From the NCBI GenBank assembly GCA_002167435.2, contig NHBR02000122.1, positions 1 through 64,000 on the forward strand: a stretch of 64,000 nt of DNA, in the 5' to 3' direction. The notes under the pieces are model-generated. The model was not told the origin of the DNA, ran no database searches, and saw only the letters and a list, made by a program, of their open reading frames with translations. The DNA comes from Allomuricauda sp. TMED12. Lineage in GTDB: Bacteria; Bacteroidota; Bacteroidia; Flavobacteriales; Flavobacteriaceae. This document shows positions 1-8,698 of the stretch, piece by piece. Both the position numbers and the translations under genes were made by a program. Position 1 is the stretch's first letter, and each line of letters starts with the position of its first letter.

Positions 1-2
1 AT

Positions 3-1820
3 GGAGACCTTGATTTAGTGACAAACAATCTCAATCAACCTGCATCTTTGTACATTAATAAGACAAATGACAAGGGAAATTACCTAAAACTTAAGTTTAG
101 ATTCCTTAAAAAGAATACACTGGGAATTGGAACCAAAGTGTATTCCTATACCAATGGAGATCTTCAGTTCAAGGAGCTGTTCCCAACAAGAGGTTTTCAG
201 GCATCATCAGAACCATTGATACATTTTGGATACCGGAATGCGGAGCAAATCGATTCCATAAAAATTATATGGCCCAATAGGACCTATCAAGTTTTACAAA
301 ATGTTCCCGTAAACCAAACAATCACGGTAAAGCCGGAGAACACCAAACCTTTTGACTATAACACTCTTCGCAAAGCAAAAAAGCCACGCTTCACTTTGGT
401 GGAAAACAATCTGGGCTTGGATTTTGAGCACATAGAGGACAACTACACCGATTTTAACCGTGAGAAATTGATTCCTTATCAAATTTCCGATAGAGGACCA
501 GCCCTTGCCATTGGCGACCTTAATGGCGATGACAAAGAAGATATTTTTTTAGGAGGTTCCAAATACGAACCATCACAAATCTATATTCAGCAAGATTCAT
601 CCTTTGTAAATCAAAAATTCGATAGCATTCAAACAGATTCCATCCGCGAAAACATCTCGGCAACCATTGCCGACCTTAACAATGATGGAAAGAATGATTT
701 GATTGTGAGCTCTGGGGGTGGGGACTTCTATGGAAAATCCACTCCTTTATTGGACGCCTACTATGTTCAAAAAGATACTATTTTTAATAGTGCGGAGCTT
801 CCGGAATTCTATCAAAATTCTTCAGTTGTAAGGCCTTTTGATTTTGACAATGATGGTGATTTGGATATTTTTATTGGAGGACATACCATTACGGCAAAAT
901 TTGGAAAACCAGCTACTTCATTTTTATTGGAAAACGACGGTGGGACATTTAAAGTGTATAAAAAATTTGATGGCCTAGGCAATGGAATGGTCACCGATGC
1001 TATTTGGAGTGATTTTGATCAAGATAACACTACCGATTTGATTTTGGTGGGGGAATGGATGTCTCCCAAGTTCTTGAAATATCAAAATGGCGCTTTCACC
1101 GAAATAGAACAGGAAAAAATAGCTGGACTTTGGCAAACAATAGAAGCCTTCGATATTGATCATGATGGTGATACGGATTACCTTTTGGGCAATTGGGGAA
1201 CCAATTCCAAATTCAATGCCTCTAAGGAAAGTCCGATGAAATTATATTTCAACGATTTTGATAATAATGGCCAGACAGAAACAGTAACCGCCATGGAAAA
1301 AAATGGCAACTACTATCCTTTGGAAACTTTGGACGGATTGGCCTCACAAATGGTTTATCTGAAAAAGAAATACACTACATACAGATCGTTTGCCGGGAAT
1401 ACCATCGAAGAAATATTTGGTGAAGACGTATTGGAAGCCTCTACTAAGCTGGAAGTCAATACACTTAAATCGGGTTATCTAAGAAACGATAACGATAATT
1501 TTGTTTTTGTACCATTTAAAAACGAACTCCAAGTCGCCCCGATCATGTCATTTTTGGTAGACGATTTCGATGGTGATGGCAAAACCGAGGTATTGGTGGG
1601 TGGAAATTATTTTGGCGTAAAACCCTATCACGGAAGACTCGATTCATTTCCCGGGGCTCTGCTAAAAAGTGAGGGCAACATTGTTTTGGGCAACCAAATA
1701 GGATTGGATTTTACCAAAAAATCAATTCGCCATTTAAAAACAATCGAGCTTAACAATCAAAAATATTTGTTAGCCGTATTTAATAATGACAAAGCACAAG
1801 TCTATAAAATCAATAAGTAA
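3..1820 (+). CDS. CRTAC1-like FG-GAP/VCBS repeat protein, 5' partial
   Basis: The frame is already open at the window edge and reads GDLDLVTNN before any ATG, so the N-terminus lies outside. The first ~100 visible residues resemble an ASPIC/UnbV domain (HFGYRNAEQIDSIKIIWPN). The rest is a propeller-like series of calcium-binding repeats with DxDxDG cores: DLNGDDKED, DLNNDGKND, DFDNDGDLD, DIDHDGDTD, DFDGDGKTE. Proteins of this type are exported, but no enzyme activity can be assigned. The stop is 10 bases before the haloperoxidase-like gene, so the two are probably co-transcribed. Family call is firm, role unknown. Confidence 0.88.
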   Translation, partial: GDLDLVTNNLNQPASLYINKTNDKGNYLKLKFRFLKKNTLGIGTKVYSYTNGDLQFKELFPTRGFQASSEPLIHFGYRNAEQIDSIKIIWPNRTYQVLQNVPVNQTITVKPENTKPFDYNTLRKAKKPRFTLVENNLGLDFEHIEDNYTDFNREKLIPYQISDRGPALAIGDLNGDDKEDIFLGGSKYEPSQIYIQQDSSFVNQKFDSIQTDSIRENISATIADLNNDGKNDLIVSSGGGDFYGKSTPLLDAYYVQKDTIFNSAELPEFYQNSSVVRPFDFDNDGDLDIFIGGHTITAKFGKPATSFLLENDGGTFKVYKKFDGLGNGMVTDAIWSDFDQDNTTDLILVGEWMSPKFLKYQNGAFTEIEQEKIAGLWQTIEAFDIDHDGDTDYLLGNWGTNSKFNASKESPMKLYFNDFDNNGQTETVTAMEKNGNYYPLETLDGLASQMVYLKKKYTTYRSFAGNTIEEIFGEDVLEASTKLEVNTLKSGYLRNDNDNFVFVPFKNELQVAPIMSFLVDDFDGDGKTEVLVGGNYFGVKPYHGRLDSFPGALLKSEGNIVLGNQIGLDFTKKSIRHLKTIELNNQKYLLAVFNNDKAQVYKINK

Positions 1821-1830
1821 CAGCAAGGCC

Positions 1831-3162
1831 ATGAAAAAAAGAATAAGTTTAATCGCAGTACTATTATTGGTTCTGGCATCATGTCAAAAAAAACAGGAAC
1901 CTATTGAAATCACTTCCGAAGAATACCACGCTTCTGTGGACAAGGTAATCGAGATAATGATTCACGATATTTTCTCACCGCCAGTGGCAAGTAGGATATT
2001 TGCCTACCCAAATATTGCGGCTTATGAGATAATAGCCAAGAATAACGACACCTATAAATCATTGGCAGGACAGGTAACTGGTCTGGAAAGTATTCCTGAT
2101 CCGAAAAATGATGAAAATATCAATTACGAAATGGCCTCATTGATTGCCCAAATGGAACTTAGCAAAAGACTTATCTTTTCTGAAGAAAAAATGGAAAGCT
2201 TTCGGGATAGTCTTTATATGGTATGGACAAAAAAGAACGAGGCAACTTTTAATGCCTCCAAAGAATATGGTCTCGAGGTGGCCAACTTTATTGGCGAATG
2301 GATGGACAAGGATAACTACAAGGAAACACGTACCATGCCGAAATTCTCCGTGGACTCCGACGATCCATCCCGCTGGCAGCCCACTCCCCCAGCCTATATG
2401 AACGGTATTGAGCCGCACTGGGAAAAAATACGTCCTTTTGCCATTGATTCCGCCCAACAATTCAAGCCTATTCCTCCACCAGAATTTTCCATGGAAAAAG
2501 ATTCTGATTTTTACAAAGAAGTAATGGAAGTATATGAAGTGAGAAAAGATATGATCGGTAAAGGCGATAAATCGGACGAAATAGCCATTGCCCAGTTTTG
2601 GGATTGTAATCCTTATGTATCTGTTACCAGAGGACACTTAATGTTCGCCACCAAAAAAATTACACCCGGGGCGCATTGGATAGGCATTGCCAAAATAGCA
2701 TCAAGAAAAACAGATGCTGACTTTGCCAAAACTGTGTACGCCTATACCAAGACCTCAATAGCTATAGCTGATGCTTTTATAAGCTGTTGGGATGAAAAAT
2801 ACAGAAGTAACTTAATACGTCCAGAAACGGTTATCAACGAGTATATAGACGACAGTTGGGAGCCTGTGCTGCAAACGCCTCCATTCCCAGAATACACAAG
2901 TGGACACAGCGTGGTATCCGGTGCTGCGGCCATAGCGCTAACAGATATTTTCGGGGATAATTTTGCCTTTGATGATGATACCGAAGTAGCTTATGGCTTG
3001 CCTGTACGTTCCTATGCCTCTTTTAACCAGGCATCTGACGAAGCTGCATTAAGTCGAATGTATGGCGGTATCCATTATCGTGCGGCCATCGAAGTTGGAA
3101 TTAAACAAGGTAGGGACCTTGGGAAATTTGTAGTGGATAAATTGGACATGACAAAAGGCTAA
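1831..3162 (+). CDS. Vanadium-dependent haloperoxidase-type PAP2 lipoprotein
   Basis: 443 residues. The start at 1831 puts a lipoprotein signal directly at the N-terminus (LLVLASC). An upstream in-frame ATG would overlap the previous gene and bury the signal. The PAP2/haloperoxidase vanadate pocket is visible: K323-x6-R330-P331, SGH at 357-359 in PEYTSGHS, and S408-R409-x5-H415 in YGGIHYR. Known family members oxidise halide with peroxide or act as phosphatases. The sequence alone does not say which, or which halide. It is likely lipid-anchored in the cell envelope. It directly follows a CRTAC1-like gene. Confidence 0.88.
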   Translation: MKKRISLIAVLLLVLASCQKKQEPIEITSEEYHASVDKVIEIMIHDIFSPPVASRIFAYPNIAAYEIIAKNNDTYKSLAGQVTGLESIPDPKNDENINYEMASLIAQMELSKRLIFSEEKMESFRDSLYMVWTKKNEATFNASKEYGLEVANFIGEWMDKDNYKETRTMPKFSVDSDDPSRWQPTPPAYMNGIEPHWEKIRPFAIDSAQQFKPIPPPEFSMEKDSDFYKEVMEVYEVRKDMIGKGDKSDEIAIAQFWDCNPYVSVTRGHLMFATKKITPGAHWIGIAKIASRKTDADFAKTVYAYTKTSIAIADAFISCWDEKYRSNLIRPETVINEYIDDSWEPVLQTPPFPEYTSGHSVVSGAAAIALTDIFGDNFAFDDDTEVAYGLPVRSYASFNQASDEAALSRMYGGIHYRAAIEVGIKQGRDLGKFVVDKLDMTKG

Positions 3163-3184
3163 TCCGTATTTTTGCTCCAAAGTT

Positions 3185-4084
3185 ATGAGGAAGATTATTT
3201 CAATAATCCTGGCCCTTGTGGTGGGAGTGATTTTGTGGTACCTGTTTTTAAAGCCCCAAGATTATCAAGTGAATTTTAAGGCGAAGGCAATTCCCGGAAC
3301 CATATTCGAAACCGTAAAGGCTTGGAACAAGAGCTTCGACTCCATAGTACCTGTGAATTATATAAGCCCAAGCCATTTTAAGCAAACCATTTTCGTGAAC
3401 GATTCCGTTCATGTGTATGAATGGGAAATAAATCCGGTTCATGATTCTTTGAGCGAAGTTCAGGTCAATATCAAAGATCAAGATCATTCGCTTAACAACC
3501 GCTTGGCCGTTCCTTTTTCGGACACGGATTTTGAAAAAGGTTCTAGAAAACTGCTCCTGGACTTTAATGATTTTTTGAATGAACATATAAAAGGTTTCAA
3601 CGTTTCCATTGAAGGGGAAGAAGAAACTTTTTCCTCATTTTGCGCCTGCATTCAACTCAAAACATCACCAGAAGATAAGGCCAAGGGCATGATGGCCAAC
3701 TATAATTTTCTAAATGCCATTCTATTGGAGAAAAAAATTAATTTGAATGGCCCTCCTTTTGTGGAAGTTTTGGATTGGGATTTGGAAAACAACAGTCTTT
3801 CCTATAATTTCTGCAACCCGATTATTCGCTCCGAAAGACTTCCCGACCATCCCGATATTGAATACAAACGTATCTTTAGTAAAAATGCCATCAAGGCCAC
3901 CTACCACGGAAATTATATTACCTCGGACCGAGCATGGTATGCCATAATGGATTACGCTAAAAAGAAAAATATTCCCATAGAGAAAAAACCACTGGAAATT
4001 TTCTACAACAACCCCAATATGGGTGGAAATGAGTTGGAATGGACTACAGAGATATTTATGCCCATCAAAGAATCCAATGAATAA
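3185..4084 (+). CDS. Membrane-anchored SRPBCC/GyrI-like domain protein
   Basis: 299 residues. One N-terminal transmembrane segment (about residues 4-21, IISIILALVVGVILWYLFL) leads into an SRPBCC-like region starting near DYQVNFKAKAIPGTIFE. The C-terminal ~150 residues resemble the GyrI-like effector-binding fold, ending in the typical ELEWTTEIFMPIKE. No DNA-binding domain is present, so it is probably a small-molecule binding protein facing the periplasm and not a regulator. It begins 22 bases after the haloperoxidase gene and overlaps the next start, so it is probably in the same operon. Ligand unknown. Confidence 0.75.
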   Translation: MRKIISIILALVVGVILWYLFLKPQDYQVNFKAKAIPGTIFETVKAWNKSFDSIVPVNYISPSHFKQTIFVNDSVHVYEWEINPVHDSLSEVQVNIKDQDHSLNNRLAVPFSDTDFEKGSRKLLLDFNDFLNEHIKGFNVSIEGEEETFSSFCACIQLKTSPEDKAKGMMANYNFLNAILLEKKINLNGPPFVEVLDWDLENNSLSYNFCNPIIRSERLPDHPDIEYKRIFSKNAIKATYHGNYITSDRAWYAIMDYAKKKNIPIEKKPLEIFYNNPNMGGNELEWTTEIFMPIKESNE

Positions 4085-4934
4085 ATTTGCCTTAGCTTTT
4101 TTATTGATAACAGTGCAAGCCTGTGCCCAAAGAACCTATTTAGGCGAATTACACAAGTTGGGCAAATTTCCTCCCAAACTTGAGGAAGTATCAGGGATGG
4201 AAGTTGGCCCAAATGGAAACATATGGGTAATTGAAGACAGTGGTAACAAGGATCGGATATATAGGGTCAATAAAGATGGTGAAATCAATGAATCATTAAA
4301 AGTTGACCATGCCAAAAATAGGGATTGGGAAGATTTGACCTTGGATGTTGATGGCAACCTATATATTGGTGATTTTGGTAATAATGGTAATGAGCGTGAG
4401 GATTTGGTCATATACAAAGTGCCCAAAGATGAAATGGGCAAAAAACAGCCCAATGCCGACAAGATTGAGTTCAATTACCCGGAACAAAAAGATTTCCCAC
4501 CCAAAAAAGACAGTCTTTATTTTGATACAGAAGGGTTTTTTCACCTAAATGACCATCTATACATCTTCACTAAAAATCGGACAAGGCCATACTCCGGAAA
4601 CACTTTGATTTATCGTGTACCGGACAAGGAAGGGAAATACGAGGCAGAATTTTTGGGCTCGTTGTTCTTATGTGCCGACCAAGACCATTGCTCGGTGACT
4701 AGCGCCGATATTTCTCCGAATGGCAATACCATAGCCTTATTAAGCTATGGGTTCGTATTTTTACTAACGGATTTTAAGGTTCCGGACTTGACCAAAGCAT
4801 CAATAAAAATAATTGATTTAAAAACTGACACTCAGGTTGAATCGATTTGTTTTGCGAACAACAACACACTCTTGATCGCCGATGAAGAGAACAGATTCGG
4901 GGGCCGAAAACTTTATGAGTTGAAATTGGATTAA
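4077..4934 (+). CDS. Propeller-like exported lipoprotein
   Basis: 285 residues from ATG 4077, which overlaps the preceding stop by 8 bases. This start gives a clean lipoprotein signal, MNKFALAFLLITVQAC with Cys16. An earlier in-frame ATG at 4023 would put 18 unlikely residues before it. The body has repeated strand motifs such as NGNIWVIEDSGNKDRIY, DGNLYIGDFGNNGNE and IALLSYG, consistent with an NHL/SdiA-regulated-like beta-propeller. No catalytic residues are recognised. Its 3' end overlaps the convergent phosphoesterase gene by 4 bases. Function unknown. Confidence 0.72.
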   Translation: MNKFALAFLLITVQACAQRTYLGELHKLGKFPPKLEEVSGMEVGPNGNIWVIEDSGNKDRIYRVNKDGEINESLKVDHAKNRDWEDLTLDVDGNLYIGDFGNNGNEREDLVIYKVPKDEMGKKQPNADKIEFNYPEQKDFPPKKDSLYFDTEGFFHLNDHLYIFTKNRTRPYSGNTLIYRVPDKEGKYEAEFLGSLFLCADQDHCSVTSADISPNGNTIALLSYGFVFLLTDFKVPDLTKASIKIIDLKTDTQVESICFANNNTLLIADEENRFGGRKLYELKLD

Positions 4935-7900
4935 AATCCAAATCCAAGGCCAAAGGCAAAACGTAGGCCATCCGTACTATTAAATAATCCAAAATTAGCA
5001 GACAACACATCTGCACCGTTCAGGAAAAATCCACCTCCATAAGAATTGTGCCATTTGTCTGAATCTTCGCCAGGAAACCAAACACGACCATAATCGAACC
5101 CTCCATAAATACCTGGGGTTACAGGAAGAACACCTGTCTTTGTACGCCTAAAACTATATCGTAAATCCGTATTTTGAAAATAGGCCGTTTTACCTGAGAA
5201 CCGCTGGAAACGGAAGCCTCGAAGACCGTTGTCGCCACCAATGCTGGCAGCTTGATAAAATTCGTAGCCATTCCCAATAGTAAAATGCCCTTTGAACTTA
5301 GTGGCCAAGACGAATCGACCATCTGCAGTAATTTTATGGTCCAAGGAAAATGATGGAATTACATACCCAAACGACCGTGATGATTCATCTAGATTGGTCT
5401 TAAAACCACCTTCCAAAGCAAAAGCCATTCCCAACGTTGGAAATGCCTCGTTATCGGTGTTTGAATAGCTGTATTCAGCATCAACGCCAAAGAAACTCAA
5501 ATGATTCTCCTCTCCATTCTCCAAATAAAACTCATTGATGAACCTATCTTCAGTTTCTTCAATCTCAATACTCTCGTAAGCAACGCCCAAACGCACTTTG
5601 GAACCTAAAAATCCACGCCATACCAAGGAAGGTGCAAACTTAAGGTTTCGTATTCGGACCCTGTTGTAATCCAATCCCTGAGGTTCATCATCGTCATTAT
5701 TAACAGTTTCATTTCCGAAGCCGAAAAAATTTCTAGTAAAATTGGGACTGGTAAATAGGGCATGTAGCTCTAAGTTCACCTTATTAAATACGTGGGCAAA
5801 CTCTCCTTTATATCCTAGGTCAAAACCATTGGTCCCAAAATAATAGGCCGCGTTAAACGTATGCTGTTGTGTAAACGGATTTTTTCTGAACCCATTAAAT
5901 GTATAGGTATCGATCAACCCTATCCTAACCCCGTCATCTGGATTAAAACCAATTGTAGGCAGTACTTGGTTATTACTCGCTTTAATATTTAAAAACTCGT
6001 AAGTATTGGTATTGTAATCATTTATCAAATTGATTTCTCCCCCATAAGCACTATCCAAGGTATTTTTCTTGGACTTGAAATCATAGGCCAGCAGTTTTTT
6101 GGAGTTTTCGGAAATTTCATAAACATCATTGTTCTGTCCACCAACAATGCGCACTTTTATTTTTGATGTTTCTGTTTTTGCATTGAACACATCATCATCA
6201 TCCAAACCATAGATCCAAATCTCTTTGGTATAATCCGGGCTATATACTTTATTGAAGAACAAATCCGTATAGTTGCCCCCTTTAATTCTATAGGCGCTTA
6301 CTTCAATGTCCCCATTGGGAAGGGAAACAATATTAAAATAATCGTCTTTATCCGTTCCGGTGACAACACTATACTTATTCAAAACTGCATAGTAGTCCAT
6401 GGCTGTTTGGACCAGGTTTTTCTTTCTGGCCAGAAGTATATTTTTGATTTCGGCCAAAGTTTCATCCCTAACTTCTTCGGGGAAGGCCAAAAACGCATCA
6501 TCTATAATTTCTTCATTTACTTTTTGCTGAATAAACTTGGCCTGATCTATCCACATCTTCAAATCCGTTTCCGATAGCAGGGCCATATCCAGGGCAAACG
6601 TTCTTGGTGAGGACGTAAATCCTTTTACGCTCCTTATTTTCTCATGAAACCCTTCAAAAATACGAAGTGCTGGAACCGTTCTGGACCCAAATTTCATGAT
6701 AAGGCCATCACCCCATCGGGAAAACACCTGATCTCTGTCCCTGGCGATTGGTTTGTACACTTTGTTTCCATTTTCAGTCTCAAATTCCGCCCACCTCCAT
6801 TGATCTACATGCCTATCCCAATCTCCGACAAGAATGTCAAAAAGACGAGCTTTAACATATTCCTTTTGGTCTATGCTGTACTCCTCATCTTCCCGGAGTT
6901 TGTCCATAAGGTCGTAAGTGCTCTCGATTTTTTTGGTGTAACCAAAACTTTCCAAATTATCATGATCATCGGAAACGTGCTCTTCTATCATATACAGCTC
7001 ATCTCCAAACTTCTTATTAAAATCCCCCAAAACAGATTGCTTGGGAACGTAATACAACTTTGGGTTGGTATGGAACATTCCAAGAGCATCCGATAGTTTA
7101 CCCATAGTAAAAGGAGCGTAGGGATGTGCCCCCGTATAAAGGTCCAACAACAATTTTTCCGTGTAGGTATCCTCAAATTGACCAATAATGTATTGATCTT
7201 GGAAGGCAATGGCCTGCAAGTATCTTTCAGCACTTTTTCGCAAACCTCTCATCACATATTCCCTACCTTCCCGATCTGCCAGTCGCAAAGAGTTGGATTG
7301 GTTACCACCACCCTTGCGAACAACGGTCAAGCCACCGAAAAGGGTGTCTAAACGTACAGTAGGAGCTTTAACTTTGGTAGCATAATACTTTCTATATCGT
7401 TGACCCCACAACCATTTATGGAATCCACTTTTATCAATCTCTTCGGAAGAATAAACGGATGCCATTTTGTATGCAGGAAAATCATCAGGAAGTTCTACTT
7501 TTTTATTTGACCTATCGGGTGGAAGCACTTCCGTTTGATATAACAAGGCTGTTGAATGGGTGTTAGCACCATAAAACTCAACTTGGGATGAGCCATCTTT
7601 ATATACTTTTAATATGGCATAGCCATTTCTTCCAGTTGAAAATTTACTACCGTTCAACAGTCGGGTTGCTCCCGTTTTTGCTCCAGAACCACTTACGATC
7701 TGAGGTTTTCCATACTCCTCGATGTATTGGAGGGTATGTTCGTGCCCTGAGGCAAAAATTATCTTATCCGAGTATTGTGAAAGGGTGAGTATCCTATTTT
7801 TTAACTCATTGTACCTTTTATTGGATAAGTCCTCCGCTGTGGCACCAGAAGTTTTTCTCAATAGATTGACTGCGGACCCTAAAATGGGCAATGGCACCTT

Positions 7901-8644
7901 TCCTCCACTGGGATACATGCCTTGTTTAAAGGAAAATTGACCACCATGGGAACCATAGGAAAACATTGGATGGTGCATAGCAATGATTACCGTTTTATCC
8001 CTGTTCTTTTTAATCAAACTCTCCAGTTCTTCAAAAAAGCGACTCCTATCCTTTATTTCACACTCATCGTTCATGGTCGGGTGTTTGTCCCAATCAACCA
8101 GATACCATTCTGTATCTATGGCAATGACCATTGTATTTTCATTTATTTCAATGTCTTCGATAGGACAACCATTTTCTGGTTGAAATGCTTCATTATCATC
8201 CAATACATCCTCAACATATTCTTCCTCCCTTTTAAGACCTTTTAAGCCATTGCTGTACCAATCGTGATTACCTGGAATAAAAATGGTATTACCCTTGAAA
8301 TTTTCCAAGGTGGCCAACTGCGCATCCAAATAGTGTTTGGAACGTTCAGAACCATCACGGTCAGCATCCTTATCTACGAACCCTACCGGATATATGTTAT
8401 CTCCCAAGAAAATTGCAGTACTGTTGTTATCGGCAACATCAAGAACATTTTTAAACCTTTTTAAGGTAGGGTTCAAGTCACCCATTGGGGATTTACCCGC
8501 GTCACCAATCAAATAAAAAGTATGTTCCAACTCCCTTTCAACCAATCCAGTAGTTACAGAAAAAGGCTCGGCGTATTTAGTTTCATAGGTAGCACAACCA
8601 TGCACCAAAATAATCAATAAAAGTAGTAGGTAATGTTTCTTCAT
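4931..8644 (-). CDS. Metallophosphoesterase / kinase-like / Omp85-type barrel fusion lipoprotein
   Basis: 1237 residues from ATG 8644; this start exposes the lipobox LVHGC (Cys17). Residues ~42-340 form a calcineurin-like phosphoesterase with GDAG (47-50), GDN (81-83), GNHDW (125-129), MHHPMFS and ASGHEH. A middle region (~430-780) has GDWDRHVDQW (607-616) followed by PIARDRDQVF (632-641), which resembles the catalytic and metal loops of HipA/Fam20-like kinases; this part is inference. The last ~330 residues are strand-rich, contain GGDNGLRGFRFQRFSG and end in phenylalanine, as in Omp85/ShlB-type outer-membrane barrels. Substrate unknown. It is divergent from the HD/PycTM gene with a 54-base gap. 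Confidence 0.82.
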   Translation of the reverse strand: MKKHYLLLLLIILVHGCATYETKYAEPFSVTTGLVERELEHTFYLIGDAGKSPMGDLNPTLKRFKNVLDVADNNSTAIFLGDNIYPVGFVDKDADRDGSERSKHYLDAQLATLENFKGNTIFIPGNHDWYSNGLKGLKREEEYVEDVLDDNEAFQPENGCPIEDIEINENTMVIAIDTEWYLVDWDKHPTMNDECEIKDRSRFFEELESLIKKNRDKTVIIAMHHPMFSYGSHGGQFSFKQGMYPSGGKVPLPILGSAVNLLRKTSGATAEDLSNKRYNELKNRILTLSQYSDKIIFASGHEHTLQYIEEYGKPQIVSGSGAKTGATRLLNGSKFSTGRNGYAILKVYKDGSSQVEFYGANTHSTALLYQTEVLPPDRSNKKVELPDDFPAYKMASVYSSEEIDKSGFHKWLWGQRYRKYYATKVKAPTVRLDTLFGGLTVVRKGGGNQSNSLRLADREGREYVMRGLRKSAERYLQAIAFQDQYIIGQFEDTYTEKLLLDLYTGAHPYAPFTMGKLSDALGMFHTNPKLYYVPKQSVLGDFNKKFGDELYMIEEHVSDDHDNLESFGYTKKIESTYDLMDKLREDEEYSIDQKEYVKARLFDILVGDWDRHVDQWRWAEFETENGNKVYKPIARDRDQVFSRWGDGLIMKFGSRTVPALRIFEGFHEKIRSVKGFTSSPRTFALDMALLSETDLKMWIDQAKFIQQKVNEEIIDDAFLAFPEEVRDETLAEIKNILLARKKNLVQTAMDYYAVLNKYSVVTGTDKDDYFNIVSLPNGDIEVSAYRIKGGNYTDLFFNKVYSPDYTKEIWIYGLDDDDVFNAKTETSKIKVRIVGGQNNDVYEISENSKKLLAYDFKSKKNTLDSAYGGEINLINDYNTNTYEFLNIKASNNQVLPTIGFNPDDGVRIGLIDTYTFNGFRKNPFTQQHTFNAAYYFGTNGFDLGYKGEFAHVFNKVNLELHALFTSPNFTRNFFGFGNETVNNDDDEPQGLDYNRVRIRNLKFAPSLVWRGFLGSKVRLGVAYESIEIEETEDRFINEFYLENGEENHLSFFGVDAEYSYSNTDNEAFPTLGMAFALEGGFKTNLDESSRSFGYVIPSFSLDHKITADGRFVLATKFKGHFTIGNGYEFYQAASIGGDNGLRGFRFQRFSGKTAYFQNTDLRYSFRRTKTGVLPVTPGIYGGFDYGRVWFPGEDSDKWHNSYGGGFFLNGADVLSANFGLFNSTDGLRFAFGLGFGF

Positions 8645-8672
8645 ATCCGACAAGGTTGATTCCAAAATTTTG

Positions 8673-8696
8673 TAATTTGGATGTCCTAATTTGGAT
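8673..8696 (+). promoter_or_regulatory. Tandem 10-bp direct repeat before the HD/PycTM gene
   Basis: TAATTTGGAT occurs at 8673-8682 and again at 8687-8696, 14 bases apart, directly before ATG 8699. A perfect palindrome CAAAATTTTG (8663-8672) lies just upstream. Both sit in the 54-base gap shared with the divergent phosphoesterase fusion gene. They could be a regulator site or near-consensus -7 boxes. The repeats are seen; the role is inferred. Confidence 0.4.
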
Positions 8697-8698
8697 AT

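Noticed and set aside
2137-2637. Open frame of 166 codons antisense to the haloperoxidase-type gene
   Set aside because: It lies over conserved haloperoxidase coding sequence and has no family features.
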